From: Lachnospiraceae bacterium
Lineage (GTDB): Bacteria > Bacillota > Clostridia > Lachnospirales > Lachnospiraceae
Length of the DNA: 64,000 nucleotides
Assembly (NCBI GenBank): GCA_017437965.1
Contig: JAFRWN010000020.1
Location: 1 to 64,000 of the forward strand
Direction of reading: 5' to 3'
In this document: positions 18,421 to 26,531 of the stretch, piece after piece
How positions within the stretch are numbered: position 1 is the stretch's first letter
Layout of the letters: each line of letters opens with the position of its first letter
The notes under the pieces: model-generated
Told to the model about the DNA's origin: nothing
Seen by the model: only the letters and a program-made list of their open reading frames with translations
Database searches by the model: none
Translations under genes and position numbers: made by a program

Positions 18421-18435
18421 TGCCGGATTCCGGCA
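18421..18435 (-). promoter_or_regulatory. GC-rich leader stem-loop before the porC ribosome binding site
   Basis: TGCCGG-aat-CCGGCA, a perfect palindrome immediately upstream of GGGAGGT. It lies in the roughly 45-base leader of the por operon. It resembles the hairpin just before the gltX RBS and may stabilise the mRNA or tune initiation. Confidence 0.5.
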
Positions 18436-18460
18436 TCAGTAAAAAATTTCTCGAAAACTC

Positions 18461-18489
18461 AGTATAACATTATTTCCTTACTTATTCAA
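18461..18489 (-). promoter_or_regulatory. por operon promoter
   Basis: Minus strand: TTGAAT (18484-18489), 17 bases, TATACT (18461-18466). The -35 box is only 25 bases past the stop codon of the last glycopolymer gene; no strong terminator separates them. Confidence 0.6.
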
Positions 18490-18513
18490 GCTTTTTTCAT
18501 TCAAAAATCCGGG

Positions 18514-19443
18514 CTAACCAAAGAATAAATACCCGCTCTGTCTCGAAAAGCCGCTCTTTTTGAAATGATAGTCCTTCATGGTCTTCCATTTCGAAAGCCT
18601 GCCCATCTTTTCCATGCCGATGTACATCGTCAGCGTTTCGGCCTTTTCGATGTCGATCGTGTCTCCGAAAACATTCTGAAAAGCCTTTGCCTGCGCATAG
18701 GTTTTCTCCACAGACTCCTTAAGGCTCTTTCTGTCAAAAGCCTTCTTTACGATATATACCGGGGATTTCAGGTTCTTTACGCCCTCGGTATTTGAAGGAT
18801 GTTGCCTGTACCTGATCCCTGCCTCGCCAAGATAGAACACGCGGCCGTAGGCAGACGCGATGAGCGCAAGCCACCAGTCATGCATGATCGCCTCATCGGG
18901 CATCACAGTGCACATGTCATTAAGTGCCTTGTTTATTATCATGGTGCAGCCCGTCACACTGTTCTGCACAAGGAAATCGTTAAACTCATGGCGCTTATAG
19001 TTAAGCTTCTGCATCTTGCCCATCGATTTTTCTATCGTATGCAGTTTTTCATCGGCAACCAAGGGGTCTCCGTGACAGAGAAGCGGAGTTTCCTTACCGC
19101 ACATTTCCTCTGCCTGTTCTATTCTTTTTACCGCTTTTGAAACCTTCCATGGCTCCCAGAAGTCGTCCTGGTCGGCAAACATTATATAATCGGCATCGGC
19201 TGCTTCTTTCATCAGAATGAAGAAATTTTTTGCTGCCGAGCCGGCCTTTTTATCATCATGTATGACCCTTATCTTTTCCGGATGCATCATTTCAAAGGTA
19301 TCAACCAAATCCGCGGTACCGTCCATGGAATCATCATCCCTTATGATCAGTTTAAAGTCCTGATAATCCTGGTTAAGTATTGATTCGATCTGCTCCTTTA
19401 AATATATGCGTCCGTTATAGGTCGCAAGAATTATATTTAACAT
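18514..19443 (-). CDS. Family 2 glycosyltransferase (rhamnosyltransferase-like)
   Basis: GT-A enzyme that adds a sugar to a lipid-linked glycan at the inner membrane face. 309 residues. MLNIILATYNGRIYLKEQIESI is the GT2 start, IIRDDDSMDGT binds the nucleotide, and FADQDDFWEPWK carries the DxD-type metal site. The pattern with ADQDD and HDWWLALIA resembles rhamnosyltransferases, which suits the neighbouring rml genes. Last gene of the cluster, 24 bases after rmlA. Acceptor and linkage unknown. Confidence 0.85.
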   Translation of the reverse strand: MLNIILATYNGRIYLKEQIESILNQDYQDFKLIIRDDDSMDGTADLVDTFEMMHPEKIRVIHDDKKAGSAAKNFFILMKEAADADYIMFADQDDFWEPWKVSKAVKRIEQAEEMCGKETPLLCHGDPLVADEKLHTIEKSMGKMQKLNYKRHEFNDFLVQNSVTGCTMIINKALNDMCTVMPDEAIMHDWWLALIASAYGRVFYLGEAGIRYRQHPSNTEGVKNLKSPVYIVKKAFDRKSLKESVEKTYAQAKAFQNVFGDTIDIEKAETLTMYIGMEKMGRLSKWKTMKDYHFKKSGFSRQSGYLFFG

Positions 19444-19467
19444 TTTTATCTTTCCTCAGGCAAAGTT

Positions 19468-20355
19468 TTAATATTTGATCCTGCCCTCCGCAACAGCCTT
19501 AAGATGTGCGCCGTAAGGGCTCTTGCCATATATTTCCGCACTTTCTGTAAGCTTTTTCCTGTCAATGAAACCATTTATAAATGCAATCTCTTCAGGTGCC
19601 GAAATCACTATACCCTGTCTCGACTGCACTGTTTCAACGAAATTGGCAGCCTCAAGAAGAGAATCCATGGTTCCGGTATCCAGCCATGCAAAGCCGCGTC
19701 CGAGAAGCTGTACGTCCAGAAGGCCGTCATTCAGGTACATTTCGTTAAGTGTCGTTATTTCAAGCTCTCCTCTGGCAGAGGGTACTATGCTTTCTGCACG
19801 ATCAGATACTCCCGCAGGATAAAAATAAAGACCGGTAACCGCATAGTTTGATTTCGGTTCACTTGGCTTTTCTTCTATCGAAAGTGCCTTTCCGTTCTCA
19901 TCGAATTCAACCACTCCGAATCTTTCGGGATCCGGCACATAATAACCGAATACAGTTGCACGCTTGTTTTCTTCGGCATTTTTCACTGCTGCCTTAAGCA
20001 GGCTTCTGAAACCGCTGCCATAGAAAATGTTGTCTCCGAGTACCATTGCACCGGGTCCGCCCGCAAGGAATTCTTTACCGAGTATGAAAGCCTGCGCAAG
20101 TCCGTCGGGACTAGGCTGAACCTTGTAGGAAAGTGAGATACCGAACTGGGATCCGTCTCCGAGCAGTGCCTCAAATCTCGGTGTGTCCACAGGGGTACTG
20201 ATGATCAGTATATCCTTTATTCCCGCAAGCATCAAAGTAGAAAGCGGGTAATATATCATCGGTTTGTCATAAATCGGAAGCAACTGCTTGCTTGTTACCT
20301 TTGTAAGAGGGTAAAGCCTGGTTCCGCTGCCCCCCGCAAGTATAATTCCTTTCAT
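19468..20355 (-). CDS. rmlA: Glucose-1-phosphate thymidylyltransferase
   Basis: Makes dTDP-glucose from dTTP and glucose-1-phosphate, the entry to dTDP-rhamnose and to dTDP-3-amino-sugars. 295 residues, standard. [12 protein letters not shown] (residues 8-19) is the nucleotide-binding signature and [13 protein letters not shown] follows. Lies 15 bases after rmlC. Its product can feed both the rmlC/rmlD branch and the fdtA/B/C-like branch of this cluster. Confidence 0.96.
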   Translation of the reverse strand: MKGIILAGGSGTRLYPLTKVTSKQLLPIYDKPMIYYPLSTLMLAGIKDILIISTPVDTPRFEALLGDGSQFGISLSYKVQPSPDGLAQAFILGKEFLAGGPGAMVLGDNIFYGSGFRSLLKAAVKNAEENKRATVFGYYVPDPERFGVVEFDENGKALSIEEKPSEPKSNYAVTGLYFYPAGVSDRAESIVPSARGELEITTLNEMYLNDGLLDVQLLGRGFAWLDTGTMDSLLEAANFVETVQSRQGIVISAPEEIAFINGFIDRKKLTESAEIYGKSPYGAHLKAVAEGRIKY

Positions 20356-20370
20356 TGCACGCCATCCTTT

Positions 20371-21009
20371 TTACTGTTCTTTAAAAATGTTCCCGGGCTG
20401 CACTCCGTCTGTAAAGGTCTCGTCAAGCCCCATCCACTTCTGATCTTTTTCGCTGAGAATCAGCGGACTTTTTTCGAAAGTATAACCGGAGGCCTCAGGG
20501 CTTCCTTTATATTCGCCTTCAATTCCGGGCCAGATAACGCCTATTCCCGGATCGTTCCAGGCCAGACCTCCTTCATCATTCGGATGGTAGAAATCATCAC
20601 ATTTATAACAGAATTCCGCAGTTTCCGAAAGTACAAGGAAACCATGCGCAAAGCCCTTCGGAATCAAAAACTGCCTTTTATTGACATCGCTCAGAATTTC
20701 GCCGTGCCATTTTCCGTATGTCTCGCTGTCTTTCCGCAGATCGACAGCCACATCAAAAACCTCACCCTTTATGACCCAGACAAGCTTGGTCTGAGGATAC
20801 TGTTTTTGAAAATGAAGGCCTCTTAAAACGCCCTTCCTGCTCATTGACTGATTATCCTGCACAAAGGTATAGTCAAGTCCTGCCTCTTTCATGTCATTGG
20901 CATTGTACATCTCGACAAAATACCCCCGGGAATCTCCGTGCACCTTAGGAATCACCACGCAAAGATCCTTTATTCCGCCAATATCCTTTATCACTTCAAT
21001 CTGTCCCAT
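20371..21009 (-). CDS. rmlC: dTDP-4-dehydrorhamnose 3,5-epimerase
   Basis: Cupin epimerase converting dTDP-4-keto-6-deoxyglucose to the rhamno form. 212 residues from ATG 21009 (MGQIEVIKDIGG), chosen because AAGGG lies 8 bases before it and inside a longer frame that starts at 21027. Motifs: GDSRGYFVEMYNA, VLRGLHFQ with the catalytic His, and IPKGFAHGFLVLSE. Downstream of rmlD by 21 bases. Confidence 0.95.
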   Translation of the reverse strand: MGQIEVIKDIGGIKDLCVVIPKVHGDSRGYFVEMYNANDMKEAGLDYTFVQDNQSMSRKGVLRGLHFQKQYPQTKLVWVIKGEVFDVAVDLRKDSETYGKWHGEILSDVNKRQFLIPKGFAHGFLVLSETAEFCYKCDDFYHPNDEGGLAWNDPGIGVIWPGIEGEYKGSPEASGYTFEKSPLILSEKDQKWMGLDETFTDGVQPGNIFKEQ

Positions 21010-21030
21010 ACATTTTCCCTTCAGCATTCA

Positions 21031-21957
21031 TTAGAGCTCTGCTTCCGCAAGATATCTTTTAACCGCATCCTGCCAGGTCGGCAGAGGTTTGAAGCCGTTT
21101 TCCGTAAGCTTGGATTTATCCAGCCTTGAATTCTCAGGTCTTGCAGCTTTCGAAAGACCGTATTCAGCCGCGGTGACGGGAATAACTCTGGTTGAAAGAC
21201 CGTACTGCTTATAAAATTCACAGCAGAAATCATACCATGAAATATAAGCTCCCGGCTCCGATTCCGAATTGGTCGCATGATAATAACCGTACTTTTCCGT
21301 TTCTATCATATCAACTAAAAGCCTTGCAAGGTCGAAAGTATAAGTCGGTGTACCGATCTGGTCATTAACCACCCTTACAGTATCATGAGTTTTTCCGACA
21401 TTTATCATGGTCTTTATGAAATTTTTTCCGTTAAGACCGAATACCCATGCGATTCTGACAATAAAATATTTTTCAAGCGTCCCGCTGACCGCCATCTCAC
21501 CGTCAAGCTTGCTCTTTCCGTAAACGTTAAGCGGTTCAAATGAGCGGTCGTCAGGCTTCCAGGGCGTGTTTCCTTTTCCGTTAAACACGTAATCAGTAGA
21601 AAGGTACAGCATCTTTGCATCTGCCGCCTTTGCCGCCTGTGCAATATATAGAGTACCGAGGCGGTTGATCTTGTCAACCTTATCCCTGTTTTCCTCATCC
21701 TCCGCAGCATCAACCGCAGTCCATGCGGCACAGTGGATAATCGCATCGGGTTTAAGTTCGGCAATCACCCTTCCTACTGCCTCATTGTCTGTGATATCAA
21801 GCTTTACGTAAGCTGCAGTACAAACCGCACTTCCGTCCCGGATTCCGCTGTAAGCATCTGCAATATCGCTTCCGACAGCTTCATGTCCTCTTGCAATTAA
21901 ATTGTTTACCACATCGTGACCTAACTGGCCAGCGACTCCCGTAACAAATACTTTCAT
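21031..21957 (-). CDS. rmlD: dTDP-4-dehydrorhamnose reductase
   Basis: NADPH-dependent last step to dTDP-L-rhamnose. 308 residues, extended SDR fold: GVAGQLGHDV nucleotide-binding loop (residues 7-16), STDYVFNG, and YGKSKLDGE with the Tyr-xxx-Lys pair. RBS GAGGG. It begins directly after the stop of the alcohol dehydrogenase gene. rmlB, the dehydratase between rmlA and rmlC, is not in this window. Confidence 0.95.
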   Translation of the reverse strand: MKVFVTGVAGQLGHDVVNNLIARGHEAVGSDIADAYSGIRDGSAVCTAAYVKLDITDNEAVGRVIAELKPDAIIHCAAWTAVDAAEDEENRDKVDKINRLGTLYIAQAAKAADAKMLYLSTDYVFNGKGNTPWKPDDRSFEPLNVYGKSKLDGEMAVSGTLEKYFIVRIAWVFGLNGKNFIKTMINVGKTHDTVRVVNDQIGTPTYTFDLARLLVDMIETEKYGYYHATNSESEPGAYISWYDFCCEFYKQYGLSTRVIPVTAAEYGLSKAARPENSRLDKSKLTENGFKPLPTWQDAVKRYLAEAEL

Positions 21958-23076
21958 CTATCCCTCATTTATATGTTTTAAAATTTTATGATAAAGCATA
22001 TCGATGCTTTCCTCCGAAAGCTTTACCGGATGGTTCTTAAGTCTCACTGGATTTACGCTCTTTTTCAGTTCCTCAAACTGACTGTCATCTGCGGCCGGAA
22101 CATCCAGTTCGAGTTTTTCAAAGATTTCCTGCAGCTTCTTTGCTCCCGATACTGCATCCTTGCAGCCAAGCGCTTTGCCGATATCTTCAAATATCCCAAG
22201 CAGATATTCACTGCCTCTTGTATCAATGCACTTATCTGCATTAACTGTCATCCATTCAAACAATACACGGTCGCAGAGCATTGCCGCATGGCCATGGGCA
22301 ACTCCGAAAAGGCTTGTGATCTTATAGCACATGGCATGTCCTGCGGTGGTCTGGGTGATGTTTATCGCCTTGCCTGCAGTATGGGCTGCCATCATCATGC
22401 CGACATTTCCCTCTTCCGTATTGGCAAGATAGCCGTCCATGTGTTCCATCACGCCTTCTATTGCCCTTCGGCTGTATTCCCTGCTTTCTTCATTGCTGTT
22501 CACTGACCAGAATGACTCAATTGCATGACAGAGAGCATCGCACATCGTGGCTTTTTTCTGGTATAACGGCAGTGTTTTTAAGGCACTGCTGTCCATCAGT
22601 ACGGTTTCAGGTATGAAGCTTTCGCTTGTAATGCTCTGCTTTGCATCTTCATAGTAGATAACGGCATAGCGTGTAGCCTCGCTTCCGGTTCCGGCCGTAG
22701 TCGGCACTGCAAGGAAGGGAATCGCATTCGGCACTATCTCCTGCTTGAGGAAGGAACCGTTTTCCCCGTTTCCTTCCATGTTGCTGTAGAGCTTGATGCA
22801 CTTGGCCACGTCCATGGCCGAGCCACCGCCGACCGCGATTATCGAATCACAGCCTTCGCTCTTAAAAACCTCAACTCCCTTTACGACGCTTTCATAAAGA
22901 GGATTGGGCTTGAAGTCATCAAATTTTACTATTTTTTCTTCACGGGCATCAAAATAATCCTTGATTTTAAGAAAAGGAAGTGAGGCATCACAAACAAGGA
23001 GTACCTTCTTTTTATCCTTCATCCATTCATCAAGTCCCTCATAGTTTTCGCCCGGCTTAATTATCCTCTGTTCCAT
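21958..23076 (-). CDS. Iron-type alcohol dehydrogenase, candidate phosphonoacetaldehyde reductase
   Basis: Group III (Fe-dependent) dehydrogenase, 372 residues. Motifs: IAVGGGSAMDVAK (NAD(P) binding), AVPTTAGTGSEATRYAV, and the metal ligands in MCDALCHAIESFWS, HAMCYKITSLFGVAHGHA. The first ATG (23079) is only two bases from GGAG, so I use the next (23076). It follows the PEP-mutase fusion gene by about 9 bases. In known phosphonate pathways an enzyme of this family (PhpC type) reduces phosphonoacetaldehyde to 2-hydroxyethylphosphonate; that assignment here rests on context. Confidence 0.8.
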   Translation of the reverse strand: MEQRIIKPGENYEGLDEWMKDKKKVLLVCDASLPFLKIKDYFDAREEKIVKFDDFKPNPLYESVVKGVEVFKSEGCDSIIAVGGGSAMDVAKCIKLYSNMEGNGENGSFLKQEIVPNAIPFLAVPTTAGTGSEATRYAVIYYEDAKQSITSESFIPETVLMDSSALKTLPLYQKKATMCDALCHAIESFWSVNSNEESREYSRRAIEGVMEHMDGYLANTEEGNVGMMMAAHTAGKAINITQTTAGHAMCYKITSLFGVAHGHAAMLCDRVLFEWMTVNADKCIDTRGSEYLLGIFEDIGKALGCKDAVSGAKKLQEIFEKLELDVPAADDSQFEELKKSVNPVRLKNHPVKLSEESIDMLYHKILKHINEG

Positions 23077-23085
23077 CATTTCTCC

Positions 23086-25092
23086 TTATTCTTCAGGGAT
23101 AAGTGTTATAATGTCCTTTATGCTCATACACTTGTCGTCGCATTCCTTTGCCCTGTGGCTACGGAGTATGGTTTCTGCCGCATCCTTCATTGCCGGGAAA
23201 CCTGTTCTGGTAAGCTGGTTAGCATATATTACTATGTTAACGCCTCTTTCCTTAAACTCCTCCTCGGTAACGGTATTGAAAGAAGTGGGAACAACCACGA
23301 TCGGTGTAACGCTATCCTGTGCACGGAATTTTTCTACAAATTTAAAAATTTCATCCGGTGATTTTTTCCTTGAATGGATCATTATCGCATCGGCTCCTGC
23401 CTTTACGAATGCAAAGGCACGCTCAAGTGCATCCTCCATTCCTCTTTCGAGTATCAGGCTTTCGATACGTGCGCAGATCATGAAATCCTTTGTGCGCTGT
23501 GCACGTTTTCCTGCGGCAATCTTGGCTGAAAACTCTTCGATTCCTGCCTGTGTCTGCTCAACCTCGTTGCCGAAAAGGGAATTCTTCTTGAGACCCTTCT
23601 TGTCCTCGATTATCACCATCGAAACGCCCATTCTCTCGAGTGAACGCACGGTATATACAAAATGCTCGGTAAGCCCGCCTGTATCTCCGTCAAAGATTAT
23701 CGGCTTTGTAGTCACCTCGCAGATTTCATCTATCGTCTTGAAACGTGAGGTCATGTCTACAAGCTCGATATCAGGCTTGCCCTTTGCTGTCGAATCGCAG
23801 AGTGAACTGACCCACATTGCGTCGAACTGGCGTACCCCACCGTTTTCTTCAACCTTTGTTTCTTCAACAATTAGTCCTGTAAGTCCGCTGTGAGCTTCCA
23901 TTGCGGTTGCAAGACCCTTCATTTTAAGAACCTTCCTGAGTCTTCCCCTTCTCACATCGCTTGTTGCAAGCTGAGCCCTTGCCTGTTTTTCAAGGCTGTC
24001 GTACTGCTCACTGTGTGAGTAAGGAAATTCCACAAGCTTTCCGCTGTAGGATTCAAGTATTGAAACAACTTCGTCACGGATCACCTTCTGTACTCCGCTC
24101 TGCCAGTCATCGCCATGTACAACAAAATCAGGCTTATATTTAAGCAGGTTGTCACGGTAGCTAAGGGTCTTCTGCTCAACAACACGGCAGACATTTGCAA
24201 CGTTTTCAAATATGGTCTTGCGCTCATAGAAGTTAAGAAGCGGGAATCTCTTATAGCCTGCCACAGCCTCATCGGACAGAACGCCGATGATAAGCCTTCC
24301 GTATCTGCGTGCCCTCTTTATGATCTCGATATGTCCGCTGTGGAGCATGTCTGTTGAAAAGCACATATATACGGTATGCTGTGACACCTTGTACAGATCG
24401 TCCGAAACCCTCTTAAGATCATCTGCATTGTCAATCTCCGCACAAAGCATGTCCTTTACGTCAAGCGGCTGCAGATTCATGGTCAGTGAAACCTTGTTAA
24501 AGGCATTTTCCGCATAGCACTTTACATCATCTGCTTCGCAGAACTTAACTATTTCGTCAAGCCACTTCCTCCAGTCTTCCTTTTTCAGAAGATAAAGCGG
24601 CTGGGCTGCCATAGCGTTATCAAAGCAGTCAATTCCGACACGGACTATTTTCCCGTCCTCTATCACTGCCTTGAAATCCTTTTCGGGAAGCGGAAGCGTC
24701 GAGCTTACTGCCATGCAGCTAACAGGAGACTGCAGAACCTTTTCGAATACCAGATGGTCAAAAACCAGATCTCCGTGCATCAGCACGATATCGTCATCCA
24801 GATATTCCCTTGCGCAGTAGATCGAATAGATATAGTTTGTCTTGTCATATACCGGATTCTTTACGAAGGTAATGTCAAGCGGGATTTCAAGGCTGTTGCA
24901 ATAATCCACAAGAACCTTGTCGAAAAGTCCCGTAGTCATCACAACCTCGGTAATTCCCTCATCATATATCTGCCTGAGCTGTCTCGAAAGGATTGTTTCT
25001 TTTGCCGAAATCTCGGTCATGCACTTGGGATGTTCCTTGGTAAGCACTCCCATCCTGCTGCCCATGCCTGAGTTTAATATCAATGCTTTCAT
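23086..25092 (-). CDS. Three-domain fusion: nucleotidyltransferase, TagD-like domain, PEP mutase
   Basis: 668 residues. Domain 1 (1-230) is a LicC/PntC-like nucleotidyltransferase: NSGMGSRMGVLTKEHPKC (8-24) and MHGDLVF. Domain 2 (about 239-360) is a TagD-like cytidylyltransferase fold with HSGH (251-254) and HGDDWQSG, but the usual ISTT-type second motif is not visible. Domain 3 (about 390-660) is PEP phosphomutase: FDGDTGG (467-473) and EDKKGLKKNS (496-505), the EDK-X5-NS signature that separates phosphonate-forming mutases from other isocitrate-lyase relatives. It would convert PEP to phosphonopyruvate and, through domain 1, activate the final phosphonate with CTP. PEP mutase fused to one nucleotidyltransferase is known; two on one chain looks rare. 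Neighbours: the dehydrogenase downstream, a TagF-like transferase upstream. Confidence 0.88.
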   Translation of the reverse strand: MKALILNSGMGSRMGVLTKEHPKCMTEISAKETILSRQLRQIYDEGITEVVMTTGLFDKVLVDYCNSLEIPLDITFVKNPVYDKTNYIYSIYCAREYLDDDIVLMHGDLVFDHLVFEKVLQSPVSCMAVSSTLPLPEKDFKAVIEDGKIVRVGIDCFDNAMAAQPLYLLKKEDWRKWLDEIVKFCEADDVKCYAENAFNKVSLTMNLQPLDVKDMLCAEIDNADDLKRVSDDLYKVSQHTVYMCFSTDMLHSGHIEIIKRARRYGRLIIGVLSDEAVAGYKRFPLLNFYERKTIFENVANVCRVVEQKTLSYRDNLLKYKPDFVVHGDDWQSGVQKVIRDEVVSILESYSGKLVEFPYSHSEQYDSLEKQARAQLATSDVRRGRLRKVLKMKGLATAMEAHSGLTGLIVEETKVEENGGVRQFDAMWVSSLCDSTAKGKPDIELVDMTSRFKTIDEICEVTTKPIIFDGDTGGLTEHFVYTVRSLERMGVSMVIIEDKKGLKKNSLFGNEVEQTQAGIEEFSAKIAAGKRAQRTKDFMICARIESLILERGMEDALERAFAFVKAGADAIMIHSRKKSPDEIFKFVEKFRAQDSVTPIVVVPTSFNTVTEEEFKERGVNIVIYANQLTRTGFPAMKDAAETILRSHRAKECDDKCMSIKDIITLIPEE

Positions 25093-25095
25093 TTT

Positions 25096-26529
25096 TTATT
25101 CCTCTGTACCATTAAGTAATATATTTTTAATCTGCTCCGAAGGATCGGCATCTCCGTAGTTGTAAAGGCTGTGTGCAATCTCCTGTCTTAACTCTGCCTT
25201 TTCATCCTTTCCGTTACGAAGATCCTTTAGTACCCTGTCAACTTCATCGGGTGACGAGCAGACATAGTAACCCTTTGCCGCTTCTTTTCCGAAGGCATTC
25301 AGGATTTCACGTCTGTACATGTAGATTACAGGCTTACCTGTCGTTGCAAATTCAAACATCATCGTGCTGACATCACTGACAAGTACGGATGCCCTAGAAA
25401 AACTGTCCATGTAATCCAGTTCCGTATCCATTGAGGCATTTTCATACTTATTGAAGCTGTCGGCAAATTCATTCCAGAATTCCTCCCCTATGGTCTCAAT
25501 AACATTCTGCTTCATCAGAGGATGGGGTCTGAAAACATATTCTATATCCTTGTTTTCCTCTGCAAGCCTGAAGAAATAATCCTTCATCAGGAAGAAGGAA
25601 CTGGTATTTTCGCTGAAACGCCATCTCGGAGTATACAGTATCGACTGTACATACTTCTTGTCATGGGATGCCGACTTGTCGGCATGCTTCATTGCATATG
25701 CAAATTTCGGGCTGCCCACAGGAAGTATCTTTGTGTTTACTCCCTCGATCCTCATCTTGTACTTTTCATATATATCAGCCATCAGCCTGTTTTCCGCGAA
25801 AAGATAGTCAAAACCTCTCATCTCGGTAAAATTACAGAGTGTCGACTCGACCTGTCCGGTCTGCGGGCAGAGCGCATAGGCTATGTAGCATATGCGGCAG
25901 TCCTTCCTTGCCTCAAGGAAAGATACCTGCTTCGGCTGTCTTGCCAGATAGTGCCTGTTATAGAAACAGTAATCAAGGTTCAGTGACGAAAGCTTTTTGA
26001 AACTGCCGTTCTCATAAAGATTTACGTAGGGAATGCCGAGCTTCTCAAGAAATTCCGGAGCATCGTTCGAATAAACCTCATTCTTGTACATTTCCGGAGC
26101 GGTCACCATCACAGTTTCAAACCTGTCATCATTCTTAAGTGAATCATACAGATCTGCATAGGTAGAAAAGAACTGTCCGGCATCGACATAGAAACCGACG
26201 CGTATTTTCTTTCCGGGCTTCTTTTCCGAAAGCTTTTTGTTTCTCTTTCTCTCGACTCCTGCAGAAAATCTGCGTTTGTCCGGGAGTGCCTTAATGCCGT
26301 CTATAATCATTTTTATCAGAAGCACAAGTCCTGCAAGGAAACAGAGTGCAAACACCGTCATTCCGATACAAAAGAACACAAGACCTGCAATCTTTACAGG
26401 CTCATATGCGTCAAATACCTTATATACCGTCCAGCCGCAGATGATGCTCCAGAAGGTAAGCACAACCACCCATCTGACAATAGGAAGCTGTTTGAATTTA
26501 AGCTTTAATTTATCTTTTATGCCATGCAT
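25096..26529 (-). CDS. Membrane-anchored TagF/TagB-like transferase
   Basis: 477 residues. Two N-terminal membrane helices (about residues 18-75), a basic linker, then a GT-B domain of the CDP-glycerol glycerophosphotransferase superfamily: KIRVGFYVDAGQF, ILYTPRWR, FRPHPLM, and the C-terminal VSDVSTMMFEFATTGKPVIYM, matching the family's nucleotide-phosphate motif. Such enzymes use CDP-activated alcohol phosphates; next to a PEP-mutase/cytidylyltransferase gene (3 bases away) the likely donor is a CMP-phosphonate and the acceptor a sugar of the polymer. This specificity is inferred. AAGGAGG lies far (about 17 bases) from the ATG, inside the preceding gene. Confidence 0.78.
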   Translation of the reverse strand: MHGIKDKLKLKFKQLPIVRWVVVLTFWSIICGWTVYKVFDAYEPVKIAGLVFFCIGMTVFALCFLAGLVLLIKMIIDGIKALPDKRRFSAGVERKRNKKLSEKKPGKKIRVGFYVDAGQFFSTYADLYDSLKNDDRFETVMVTAPEMYKNEVYSNDAPEFLEKLGIPYVNLYENGSFKKLSSLNLDYCFYNRHYLARQPKQVSFLEARKDCRICYIAYALCPQTGQVESTLCNFTEMRGFDYLFAENRLMADIYEKYKMRIEGVNTKILPVGSPKFAYAMKHADKSASHDKKYVQSILYTPRWRFSENTSSFFLMKDYFFRLAEENKDIEYVFRPHPLMKQNVIETIGEEFWNEFADSFNKYENASMDTELDYMDSFSRASVLVSDVSTMMFEFATTGKPVIYMYRREILNAFGKEAAKGYYVCSSPDEVDRVLKDLRNGKDEKAELRQEIAHSLYNYGDADPSEQIKNILLNGTEE

Positions 26530-26531
26530 TT

